DNA of 6,582 bases from JBFKOL01 sp041628815 (GTDB lineage Bacteria > Bacteroidota > Bacteroidia > Chitinophagales > Saprospiraceae): assembly GCA_041628815.1 (NCBI GenBank), contig JBFKOL010000252.1:1-6582 (forward strand), written 5' to 3'. The position numbers were made by a program, and so were the translations under genes. Shown one piece after another: positions 1 to 6,431 of this stretch. Numbering within the stretch: the stretch's first letter is position 1; every line of letters begins with the position of its first letter. The notes beneath the pieces were generated by a model, which was not told the DNA's origin, did not search any database, and saw only the letters and a program-made list of their open reading frames with translations.

Positions 1-1507
1 GACGACGCTCAGATTGGTAGAATCATCTACGAATCAAGAGCGGTTGATTCATTATCTGGAAATGATGCGGCACATTCCTGACGGCTGGTCTGTTGATCAC
101 AGGTTGGCCTATTATTATTGGATGGACTATGCCATCTCTAACTTCCGTGGAGGTTCACTGTTCCAAAATTTCCTCGGGGAAATTAAAAAGGATTTTGAAA
201 CCACCCATCGCATTGACGAGCGCGACAATTTGGTCCTCCATCAACCCAAAATGCTCACAAAATCATACAGCGGTCCATTTACTCCGGTAACGCGCATCAG
301 GGGCATATCGGACACGAGTTCCGTCTTCGTAAAGAATTGGGAATTTGAGGATCTTCAATATGTACTCGAATTGGTGAACTCACCAAGAAATCCTCGAGAA
401 AGGGATTTTCACAGGGGCAAACGCATGTTTGAGAAAGGACTTTGCTACAATTGCCACCAAATGCTTGGGAAAGGTGGATCCTTCGGACCTGAAATGACCT
501 ATGCCGGTAACAGCTTTGGTATTGAACAACTTACCAGGACCATATTGTACCCTTCGGAAACCATAAACAGCCGATTCCAGGCCACCGATTTCCGATTAAA
601 AGATGATATTACAATTAGTGGCAGGGTGTTATCAGAGTCCGATGCATTCTATGTGATCTCCAAGGATTGGACAGGTACGGCCACCGAGGAAATACCAAAA
701 AATATGGTTGTCTCTTCCTCTCCTTCTGATATTTCTGAAATGACACCGGGCCTCGTCAATGGCATGGAAAAGGATGAAATTCTTGATTTGCTATACTTTA
801 TTACCGAGGTACCCTCGAGGATTGAAGACCCTATGGCATTTGACATTTTTGAATCAAAAACTGCATTTCACAAAAGCGATTCGTCCTATGTTGAATTGGT
901 TAACTACAATGGCCGGGGTGAATTGAGGTTCAGGATAGCTACAGCTTCTGACGAGTTCAAAATCTATGAGGGCCCATTCTATGTTCATAAGACATCTGTC
1001 GTGGAAGCATATAAATGGTTGGACGGCGACCTAAGTGAAACGAAAAAACGTACAATTCATGCCTACGAGCCAAAAGTAAACGGTTTGAGATATGTGCTTC
1101 AAACCAATGCATCGTCCCGGTTTGAAATAGATCCCGATTCAGAACAAACCGTCCATGGAACTGTACCAAGATTGGATGTAAGGGACATCATTCAGGACCA
1201 GAATAATTTTAATATAACATTCTCCGGAATGCTCGATATAGAACAGGCTGGCGAATACACGTTTTATGCAAACTATGATGATGCCATCAGGATTTACCTA
1301 AACAACGTCATGGTAGCTGATGACGGCGACAATAACTGGGGAGGAAGCATTGAGTTTTCCATTCGGTTGCAAAAAGGAAAAATTCCATTCCGGTTAGCAT
1401 TTTATGACCAACTATCTACCGAATACCTATTCGTGGAATACGAGGGGCCGGGGATTGACAGGATGGAAATACCCGCACACAAGTTTTTACTTGCAGCACC
1501 GGAATAG
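1..1507 (+). CDS. Large secreted c-type cytochrome with PA14 domain, C-terminal part (5' partial)
   Basis: The reading frame is open to the left edge (first full codon at base 2), so the TTG at 14 is probably internal and the gene begins outside the window. About 500 residues are visible. First comes a helical segment with a 'DGW...R..YY.W' pattern followed by 'FRGGS', typical of the Planctomycete/Bacteroidota giant cytochromes. A single c-type heme site CYNCH (bases 443-457) follows, inside the 'RGKRMFEKGLCYNCH...GPEMTY' context of the Pirellula/Verrucomicrobium-type heme-binding domain, ending near base 820 with 'MTPGLVNGMEKDEILDLLYFI'. A stretch around 900-1060 with 'IYEGPFYV..TSVVEAYKW' resembles the chitobiase/HEX C-terminal beta-sandwich. 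Bases about 1195-1490 match a PA14 domain (GEYTFYANYDDAIRIYLNN). Family knowledge suggests an exported electron-transfer protein linked to carbohydrate oxidation; many relatives have an N-terminal sugar-dehydrogenase-like propeller, not visible here. The substrate is unknown. Stop codon is TAG. Confidence 0.85.
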   Translation, partial: TTLRLVESSTNQERLIHYLEMMRHIPDGWSVDHRLAYYYWMDYAISNFRGGSLFQNFLGEIKKDFETTHRIDERDNLVLHQPKMLTKSYSGPFTPVTRIRGISDTSSVFVKNWEFEDLQYVLELVNSPRNPRERDFHRGKRMFEKGLCYNCHQMLGKGGSFGPEMTYAGNSFGIEQLTRTILYPSETINSRFQATDFRLKDDITISGRVLSESDAFYVISKDWTGTATEEIPKNMVVSSSPSDISEMTPGLVNGMEKDEILDLLYFITEVPSRIEDPMAFDIFESKTAFHKSDSSYVELVNYNGRGELRFRIATASDEFKIYEGPFYVHKTSVVEAYKWLDGDLSETKKRTIHAYEPKVNGLRYVLQTNASSRFEIDPDSEQTVHGTVPRLDVRDIIQDQNNFNITFSGMLDIEQAGEYTFYANYDDAIRIYLNNVMVADDGDNNWGGSIEFSIRLQKGKIPFRLAFYDQLSTEYLFVEYEGPGIDRMEIPAHKFLLAAPE

Positions 1508-1515
1508 TGAGGTAT

Positions 1516-2061
1516 CTATGTGAAGTATAGACTTTTAGTTATTCGATACAGGACATGTCTTTGTAGACCTGACTCCGGAGCAACCAGGGGATGATCAAAT
1601 TCTCCTACTTTTTCCATTCTTATTTTCTGCATTACCCTTTCTGAAGGCGCATTCTGTATCGCCGTGAAAGAATAAATCTCAGACAGAGCCAAATGGTCAA
1701 AAGCATACTTGAGGCAGGCCTGGGCGGCTTCTGTTGCAAATCCCCGGTTCCAGTACTTTTTTACCAGGCGCCATCCGATTTCAACACAAGGTGTGAATGT
1801 ACTTTCAAACCTGACCGGTGAAAAACCGACAAAGCCTATAAAACATCCATCCTGCAGATGTTCTGCAGCAAAGAATCCAAACCCTGAATCATCTATGAAT
1901 TTATGATGTTTTTTCAGCACCATCTCACTTGACGAACGAGACCAAACCGAGGGAAAGTACTTCATGACTTCCGGGTCAGCATTCATTTCGGCAAATGGCA
2001 CATGGTCCTTTTTCAACCAATTCCTGAGGCCGATGCGAGGTGTTTGTATGATGTACTTCAT
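1516..2061 (-). CDS. GNAT-family N-acetyltransferase (RimJ/RimL-like)
   Basis: A 181-residue protein predicted to transfer an acetyl group from acetyl-CoA to an amine in the cytoplasm; the acceptor cannot be told from sequence. The N-terminus reads TPRIGLRNWLKKDH, then NADPEVMKYFP (residues 27-37), the usual opening of the RimJ/RimL (Acetyltransf_3) group. Residues 93-120 (VEIGWRLVKKYWNRGFATEA) are motif A, with the acetyl-CoA pyrophosphate loop at RGFAT. Residues 137-152 (NAPSERVMQKIRMEK) are the conserved Asn/Ser helix; the usual 'KLGM' reads 'KIRM' here, a small departure. The frame stays open to an ATG at 2136, but the extra 25 residues do not look like family sequence and would overlap the divergent LysE gene, so I chose the ATG at 2061. 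It converges on the cytochrome gene with 8 nt between stop codons. Confidence 0.88.
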   Translation of the reverse strand: MKYIIQTPRIGLRNWLKKDHVPFAEMNADPEVMKYFPSVWSRSSSEMVLKKHHKFIDDSGFGFFAAEHLQDGCFIGFVGFSPVRFESTFTPCVEIGWRLVKKYWNRGFATEAAQACLKYAFDHLALSEIYSFTAIQNAPSERVMQKIRMEKVGEFDHPLVAPESGLQRHVLYRITKSLYFT

Positions 2062-2076
2062 TGATCCCAACGAGTG

Positions 2077-2736
2077 ATGGAGCAATGTAGTAAAGGAATC
2101 AATACAAAGGACTATTTTCGCCTCGTGATAAATCACCTTGCGATCGGATTGGTCATGACCTTTTTAGGCTTGTTGCCTCCGGGTATGATGAATATGACCG
2201 TAGTCAGGCATGCATTGTCCAACGGCATGACCGCAGCCCGTCAATTCGGTGGAGGAGCTGCTTTGATTGTTGGACTGCAGTCCATGATTGCACTTTCATT
2301 TGCCGAATGGCTACTCTCCAATCCAGATGTAGTGGATGGACTACGCAAATTTGCCGTAATCGTTTTTCTCGTGCTGGCTTTCTATTTCTACCGTTTGTCA
2401 CGCAAGACGATGACCTTCCGTTCAAAAGATACCGCCGGTAAGTTTTTCCTCGGGGGAATGGCCATGTCATCGCTGAATATGCTGGCTATACCATTTTTTC
2501 TGGGTTATTCTACCATAATGAATATCAATGGCTGGTTGCAGTTTGCGTATCCGCAAATTCTGTTTTTCGTACTCGGTGCCATGATGGGCTCTTTCAGTCT
2601 ATTCATGGTCTACGCCAAATTTTCCAGGTTTGTATCGGAAAGAGTGAGCTTCATTGCGGCAAATATCAACCTGATCCTCGCCATCCTCTTTGTTATACTT
2701 GCCATGATCTCCGTTTATTCATTGCACCTGGGTTGA
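2077..2736 (+). CDS. LysE-family translocator (inner-membrane exporter)
   Basis: A 219-residue, strongly hydrophobic protein with about six membrane helices (roughly residues 18-38, 58-80, 90-107, 123-145, 158-180, 193-216). The first helix carries GLLPPGMMNMT (residues 31-41), the proline-glycine signature of LysE/RhtB exporters in the Bacteroidota form, and FGGGAALIVGLQS follows. Known members export amino acids or other small metabolites; the substrate here is unknown. The start is uncertain. GTG 2074 and ATG 2077 lack a Shine-Dalgarno sequence and add about 16 hydrophilic residues. GTG 2125 (VINHLAIGL) matches the usual family start better, and AAAGGA lies 13 nt before it; it would also leave 63 nt rather than 15 for promoters shared with the divergent acetyltransferase. 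I kept the ATG as the conservative choice. Stop is TGA, 63 nt before the next gene. Confidence 0.85.
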   Translation: MEQCSKGINTKDYFRLVINHLAIGLVMTFLGLLPPGMMNMTVVRHALSNGMTAARQFGGGAALIVGLQSMIALSFAEWLLSNPDVVDGLRKFAVIVFLVLAFYFYRLSRKTMTFRSKDTAGKFFLGGMAMSSLNMLAIPFFLGYSTIMNINGWLQFAYPQILFFVLGAMMGSFSLFMVYAKFSRFVSERVSFIAANINLILAILFVILAMISVYSLHLG

Positions 2737-2752
2737 TCATTGTTTAATTTTA
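2722..2752 (+). promoter_or_regulatory. Possible Bacteroidota-type promoter for the 185-aa gene
   Basis: TTG at 2722-2724 and TAATTTTA at 2745-2752 are separated by 20 nt. The second differs from the Bacteroidota -7 consensus TAnnTTTG only at its last base. It would place the transcript start near 2758 and leave a leader of about 40 nt before the ATG at 2800. The -7 candidate lies inside the left arm of the inverted repeat at 2740-2772, and the -33 candidate lies within the end of the LysE gene. In AT-rich DNA such matches arise by chance, so this is weak. Confidence 0.25.
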
Positions 2753-2772
2753 CATTAATAAAAATTAAACAA
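2740..2772. repeat. Perfect 12-bp AT-rich inverted repeat, 9-nt spacer
   Basis: The left arm TTGTTTAATTTT (2740-2751) is exactly mirrored by AAAATTAAACAA (2761-2772) around the spacer ACATTAATA. It begins 4 nt after the LysE stop codon and ends 27 nt before the ATG of the 185-aa gene. Each arm has only one G-C pair and no T-run follows on the + strand, so it is a poor classical terminator. The size and symmetry would also suit an operator for a dimeric regulator or a weak AT-rich terminator for LysE. A GATC also occurs just outside each arm (2735-2738 and 2777-2780). Confidence 0.6.
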
Positions 2773-2799
2773 AATTGATCTTCAGCTTGTTTCTTTTCT

Positions 2800-3357
2800 A
2801 TGGCACACTTTCCAAGATTAAGTCCTTCAACAACGATCCTGTATAAAAAAGCTAACCACCAGGAATTGACAGGTCAAGAAGTAAAAAAGCTCACAGAAGA
2901 ATTGTCTCAAATGGTAAATGCAACTGCAAGTGCCCTTTCGGAGAAATGCGGCCTTACCCATCGATCACAATGGTCAAGCGTAATGGGTACGGGATATGAG
3001 ACCGAGAAAAATATTTGGAAGTTTAAAATTGGACTTTTCAGACAGGGAAGCAAATGTTATGACTTTATGATGGCATTTGATCCGGCCGAGAATGTAAAGT
3101 TGACAATTAAGCTCAACGAACAGTTCGTCACTGGCTCTACACGGTACGGAATGAATGCTCTCAAAAAGAGTACGGTCTTCAAGCGATATTTTTATCAAGT
3201 TGAGACAAAAGATCTGCGCAACGGAATTTTTCATACGACAATAACAAACCGCCAAGTGTCATCCAGGCACTTTGCAGAGTACATTTTACATATTACCAGC
3301 CAGTTGCATAATTTGTTAAAGGAAGGTATTACGCACGAAATGCTTACAGCAGCGTAA
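2800..3357 (+). CDS. Hypothetical protein, 185 aa, unrecognised family
   Basis: I do not recognise this protein. It has no signal peptide or membrane segment and looks like one compact cytoplasmic alpha/beta domain. After a short N-terminal tail there is a likely amphipathic helix (residues 23-48, 'TGQEVKKLTEELSQMVNA'). Alternating strand-like segments follow: WKFKIGLF (73-80), CYDFMMAF (86-93), VKLTIKLN (99-106), KRYFYQVE (128-135) and FHTTITN (144-150). A C-terminal helix (157-175, 'HFAEYILHITSQLHNLL') closes the protein. The charge is mildly basic, and the two cysteines (50, 86) do not form a metal-site pattern. Codon use looks like that of its neighbours. The start is the first ATG after the inverted repeat; TTTCTTTTCT directly before it has no Shine-Dalgarno match. 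It ends 3 nt from the convergent PagL-like gene. It could be a lineage-specific regulator or accessory protein; the sequence does not say. Confidence 0.75.
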   Translation: MAHFPRLSPSTTILYKKANHQELTGQEVKKLTEELSQMVNATASALSEKCGLTHRSQWSSVMGTGYETEKNIWKFKIGLFRQGSKCYDFMMAFDPAENVKLTIKLNEQFVTGSTRYGMNALKKSTVFKRYFYQVETKDLRNGIFHTTITNRQVSSRHFAEYILHITSQLHNLLKEGITHEMLTAA

Positions 3358-3360
3358 ATC

Positions 3361-4023
3361 TTACAATTGGATGCCAACAGAGATACCGAGCGCATCAAGG
3401 GCTGGGTTCCTGGTTCTTCCCCTTATATCTGCATTCGAAAGATGAATATTGGTCACTTTAATAACCCACCAATTCGCATGGTTTGTCTTGATGGTAAAGG
3501 ACAACCCATAGTGCGTCGTAAAATTCAATTTCGTTCCTCCTGCCGGGTAACCCTGAAGAAATAGGTTGGGCCCCACTCCATTGTCATAGTCAAGAACAAA
3601 CTTGTCTTTTTTGATGATACTCCATTTAAAATAAGCACTGAAACCGAGTCCTGCCAAATGAGTTTCTGTACGTATTAACCTGATTCCCCCACCGAGGGAG
3701 AGCCTTTTTCGAAGTTCCAAACCTCTTCTAACTTCCAGGAATAGTAATGATCTTTCCTTGGCCCTGTTGTATTCTTTCCATCCCCCGAAGGCAAATTCAC
3801 TGAACGTCCGGTTTTTATCTGTCAATCCATCTTTACTCAGCCATAGCGTGAGTCCAATGCCAAGCACATTGTAGAGCAATAACTTGTTGTCGGCAAAGTC
3901 GACAACATCAAGATCAAGAGGATCTTTAACGTCCCACGAGTATTGTGTATGAAGGTGAAGGGGAATCATGCAAAAACCCATTATAAGCAAGCATAAAAGC
4001 CGAATCATATAGGGTGGTTTCAT
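3361..4023 (-). CDS. PagL-like lipid A 3-O-deacylase / acyloxyacyl hydrolase, outer-membrane barrel
   Basis: A 220-residue protein with a hydrophobic N-terminal export signal (about residues 6-26), followed by alternating strand-like segments typical of a small outer-membrane beta-barrel. Residues 151-174 (GPNLFL...GGTKLNFTTHYGLSF) and the C-terminus 193-217 (IHLSNADI...RNPALDALGISVG) follow the PagL/acyloxyacyl hydrolase pattern. PagL of Pseudomonas uses a His-x-Ser pair plus a downstream Glu to remove the 3-O acyl chain of lipid A. Here His194 and Ser196 are present, while the acidic position appears to be Asp210, two residues further along after an RGRT insert. By homology it would trim lipid A in the outer membrane; activity is inferred. 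Met6 is an alternative start. It is divergent from the DoxX gene with 25 nt between ATGs, and convergent with the 185-aa gene (3-nt gap). Confidence 0.68.
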   Translation of the reverse strand: MKPPYMIRLLCLLIMGFCMIPLHLHTQYSWDVKDPLDLDVVDFADNKLLLYNVLGIGLTLWLSKDGLTDKNRTFSEFAFGGWKEYNRAKERSLLFLEVRRGLELRKRLSLGGGIRLIRTETHLAGLGFSAYFKWSIIKKDKFVLDYDNGVGPNLFLQGYPAGGTKLNFTTHYGLSFTIKTNHANWWVIKVTNIHLSNADIRGRTRNPALDALGISVGIQL

Positions 4024-4048
4024 ATATTTAGGTCAAACGAATATAGCA

Positions 4049-4447
4049 ATGAAGAATTTTCTCTGGAACAATGAGACTGCGCAGATCGACCTAAGTTTAC
4101 TTGTGTTGCGGCTCGCTGCTGGCGGAATGATGGTGGTGCGGCACGGATGGCCAAAATTGCAAAAAATTTTGTCGGGCAATTTTGAGTTCGCCGACCCTAT
4201 CGGCATCGGGCCTGTTCTTTCTCTCACCCTGACGACTTTTGCAGAATTTGTTTGCGCCATTTTTTTGATAATAGGGTTTAAAAGCAGACTTGCGAGTATT
4301 CCCTTGATGTTTGCCATGCTCGTGGCGGCTTTTATCCATCACGCTGACGATCCTTTCAACCGAAAGGAGTTTCCATTGTTGTACTTTGCCGTATTCCTGG
4401 TCATATTCCTGTCCGGAAGTGGTCGATTCGGGGTGGAACGTTCGTAG
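4049..4447 (+). CDS. DoxX family membrane protein
   Basis: A 132-residue integral membrane protein with four predicted helices (about residues 14-31, 55-76, 82-99, 108-122). It shows the DoxX marks: LRLAAGGMMVVRHGWPKL at the end of helix 1 (residues 20-37), AEFVCAIFLIIGF (65-77), a His-His pair (97-98) and PLLYFAVFLVIFLSGSGRFGVE at the C-terminus. DoxX proteins are inner-membrane proteins named after a subunit of an archaeal terminal quinol oxidase. Bacterial relatives are often tied to redox or thiol stress, but the exact role is unsettled. The length is normal for the family. The ATG at 4049 is the first in frame and no Shine-Dalgarno sequence is visible. The divergent PagL-like gene starts only 25 nt away, so any promoter must lie at least partly in that gene's coding sequence. 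It could be co-transcribed with the LolA gene 74 nt downstream. Confidence 0.9.
   Translation: MKNFLWNNETAQIDLSLLVLRLAAGGMMVVRHGWPKLQKILSGNFEFADPIGIGPVLSLTLTTFAEFVCAIFLIIGFKSRLASIPLMFAMLVAAFIHHADDPFNRKEFPLLYFAVFLVIFLSGSGRFGVERS
4152..4184. repeat. 9-bp perfect inverted repeat inside the DoxX gene
   Basis: CAAAATTGC (4152-4160) and GCAATTTTG (4176-4184) are exact reverse complements with a 15-nt spacer. The spacer region also holds a smaller CAAAA-AA-TTTTG hairpin (4160-4171). It lies in the hydrophilic loop after helix 1, where AAA/AAT/TTT codons make such symmetry easy. A function is not supported. Confidence 0.3.
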
Positions 4448-4521
4448 ACAGTCAAAGTTTAACACTTTCTTTGCACAGGTCGGTGAGTGCATAGCGTCTT
4501 AAGATCAGACAAACCGTTCAC

Positions 4522-5160
4522 ATGAAGAACATCATTCTATTACTTAGCCTGGCTTATTTCAATATGCCCGTCAATCAGGACAGTGAGGCCAAAAAAATAC
4601 TCGATAGGTTGAATGCCACGTACAAGACCTATGCTACATTGGAAATTCACTTTGACCTTGAGCTGAATTATCCAGAAAGGGAATATATACGCCAGCAAGG
4701 TTTGCTTATCCAAGACCGCAACAAGTATGTTTTCAAAACCCAGGATCAAGAAATTTACGGAGATGGCAAGGCCGTCTGGTTATACCTTAAAGAACGCAAT
4801 GAAGTACAAATAAACAACTATGAAGAAGATGAAGAAGGCCTATCCATCGTGACACCAAAAGACCTGTTGCGGCAATACCAGACCGGGTCATTTGAATATG
4901 CCGTCACTGGTAAGGAAGGTGATTATACATTGATAGAGTTTAAACCTGTCGACGAAGACTCTGAGTACACAAAATTCAGGCTTACCATTGACGCCAGGAA
5001 AAACACCCTGCACAAAGTATTCGCTTTTGGTAAGGACGGTTCTAACATGTCGTTTAGCATCAGACGGCTTGAACCCAACAAACGCTATCCCCCCGAGACA
5101 TTCACTTTTAATCCCGCGAAATATCCCGGTGTCTTTATAGAAGATTTACGGATCGATTAG
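4522..5160 (+). CDS. LolA-like outer-membrane lipoprotein carrier protein
   Basis: A 212-residue protein with a short hydrophobic N-terminus (residues 4-16), probably an export signal, followed by a LolA-type fold. Residues 22-44 (EAKKILDRLNATYKTYATLEIHF) are the helix and first strand. Residues 64-98 give the 'R.KYVF...EIYGDGKAVWLYLKERNEVQI' strands, and TPKDLLRQY (111-119) is the lid helix. Strands follow to ETFTF (192-196) and a PGV..EDLR ending that resembles other LolA_2-type proteins. LolA accepts lipoproteins from the LolCDE inner-membrane complex and carries them across the periplasm. An acidic patch EEDEEG (101-106) is notable. The gene lies 74 nt after doxX, with no clear Shine-Dalgarno sequence before the ATG. 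Its TAG overlaps the TAA of the convergent FtsX-type permease by 4 nt. Whether it is the main LolA or a paralogue cannot be told here, so I give no symbol. Confidence 0.8.
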   Translation: MKNIILLLSLAYFNMPVNQDSEAKKILDRLNATYKTYATLEIHFDLELNYPEREYIRQQGLLIQDRNKYVFKTQDQEIYGDGKAVWLYLKERNEVQINNYEEDEEGLSIVTPKDLLRQYQTGSFEYAVTGKEGDYTLIEFKPVDEDSEYTKFRLTIDARKNTLHKVFAFGKDGSNMSFSIRRLEPNKRYPPETFTFNPAKYPGVFIEDLRID

Positions 5161-6431
5161 GATTCTGCCAGGGTATCGGAGATATCTGTTTTCGAAGCAG
5201 AATAGGCCGGCAGTACTGCCGCAATAAATCCAATGATCAAGGATGCGGCCAGAAGCCAAAGCTCACTTTGAAGAAAAGTTCTACCATTGAACTGATATCG
5301 GTAATTTTCTTGCATCATTCCCCCTATGATTTCCATTCCCACATGGCTAAGCACGGTGCCGATGACATATCCTGCGAATGCCAATATCAGGCCTTCCAAA
5401 ACAATCAGTGAAAATATCTTCCGTCGTCCGGCACCCATGACTCGCATCAACGCCAATTCATATCGTCTTTCTCTCAGCGACGAAAAAAGCGAAATGAAAA
5501 TACTCATACCTGAGACCAGGACAATCACAATGGCCAGGATGCGCAGCGCACGCTCTCCTGTATCCATCATGCTAAAAAGCCTGTTGATTTCTATGGCCGG
5601 GGTCGCTGCCTGCATGTCGGTATTCTCATTGATGCTACGCTGCATATTTAAGGCCTGAAAATTTCGACCTTTAAACTTGATCAACAAATTGGTGATTTCA
5701 CTATCACCATCTTCTTCGAGAAGCGGTTTTGGTGACTCATCTATATGGATATGATTGGGATCTGAATGGTCGTGGTCTTCATCGGCATGAACCACCATTC
5801 CATCGTGATCATGAACGAGCCAGAAGCTTTGAGGTGTCGTCAGAATGAGTTGATCCAAAACAGTACCCGATGGTTTGAGGATGCCTTTTACTACAAAGTC
5901 CATCGCATCCTCATGTTCCATGTCGTCGTCATCCATAAAACCGTGCGAACTCTTGAACCTGTCTTCTAACTTTAAACCCAGGGACCGAGCTACTGCTGCA
6001 CCCGCCACGACTTCGAAATTTAATTTCCAGAGATCACCACGGTCGAGTTCAGCATTGTACCAATCCAGTATGTCGGTAATGGTGCCAACGATTCGGTATC
6101 CGCGGTAGGAGTCTCCCAAGCTCAAAGGAATGACTTCGTCGATCAGCGGATGTTGAGGATTTAGAAACGGTCTGATTTCACCAATCGAGATATTTCCGGT
6201 AGGCGCATCGACGTGATACATACTGCTTAGTATCATCTGAAGTGGGCTCCCTTTGGCACCGATCACCAAATCCACCTTGGCCAGGTTTTTTTCAAAGTTG
6301 TCCTGTAACTGTCTTTCTAATTGAAGCAGTAGCGAAATAAGACCGACACCCAGCGCAAAAAGGCTAAGACTGAGTGTTGCCGACAGGGGTTTGTCACGTA
6401 TATTCTTCCAGCTGATCCACGCGAGATTCAC
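5157..6431 (-). CDS. FtsX/MacB-type ABC transporter permease with His/Asp-rich periplasmic insert
   Basis: A 424-residue permease with the four-helix FtsX layout: one N-terminal helix (about 18-37), a large periplasmic domain (about 40-290), then three C-terminal helices (about 295-319, 340-367, 390-412). The cytoplasmic coupling segment RERRYELALMRVMGAGRRKIF (320-340) is the classic FtsX signature. The periplasmic domain opens with VDLVIGAKGSPLQMILSSMY (53-72) and IPLSLGDSYRGYRIVGT (101-117). I recognise this pattern from FtsX-type permeases that include the zinc-responsive Zrg transporter of Vibrio. Two acidic His-rich stretches stand out: residues 163-175 (two His) and 206-230 (seven His). 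This suggests metal binding in the periplasm, by inference. The start is GTG at 6431, overlapping the ATPase stop in GTGA, so the two are probably translationally coupled. True LolC/LolE is a less likely alternative. Confidence 0.88.
   Translation of the reverse strand: MNLAWISWKNIRDKPLSATLSLSLFALGVGLISLLLQLERQLQDNFEKNLAKVDLVIGAKGSPLQMILSSMYHVDAPTGNISIGEIRPFLNPQHPLIDEVIPLSLGDSYRGYRIVGTITDILDWYNAELDRGDLWKLNFEVVAGAAVARSLGLKLEDRFKSSHGFMDDDDMEHEDAMDFVVKGILKPSGTVLDQLILTTPQSFWLVHDHDGMVVHADEDHDHSDPNHIHIDESPKPLLEEDGDSEITNLLIKFKGRNFQALNMQRSINENTDMQAATPAIEINRLFSMMDTGERALRILAIVIVLVSGMSIFISLFSSLRERRYELALMRVMGAGRRKIFSLIVLEGLILAFAGYVIGTVLSHVGMEIIGGMMQENYRYQFNGRTFLQSELWLLAASLIIGFIAAVLPAYSASKTDISDTLAES

Noticed and set aside
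1508..1535. Possible bidirectional terminator between the cytochrome and acetyltransferase genes
   Set aside because: Only a 5-bp TCTAT/ATAGA pairing is present, mostly within the acetyltransferase coding end, with no G-C core.
1852..1868. CTGCAG-atgtt-CTGCAG symmetric repeat inside the acetyltransferase gene
   Set aside because: Two copies of a 6-bp palindrome in coding sequence; too short and not in a regulatory position.
3367..3564. 65-codon open frame on the + strand opposite the PagL-like gene
   Set aside because: It lies antisense to a well-supported gene, matches no recognisable family and starts without a regulatory context.
4466..4473. TTTCTTTG as a -7 promoter element before the LolA-like gene
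   Set aside because: One mismatch to TAnnTTTG and no TTG at the right distance upstream; indistinguishable from chance.
4097..4492. 131-codon open frame on the - strand across the DoxX gene
   Set aside because: Shadow of DoxX; its composition (many His, Lys, Ser) follows from the antisense of hydrophobic codons.
5700..5960. His/Asp-rich permease segment as a low-complexity sequencing error or frameshift
   Set aside because: The frame stays open, and family-like sequence resumes on both sides, so it reads as a real periplasmic insert.
5326..6108. Three + strand open frames opposite the ABC permease
   Set aside because: All are antisense to the permease, which has clear FtsX motifs; none shows protein-like features of its own.
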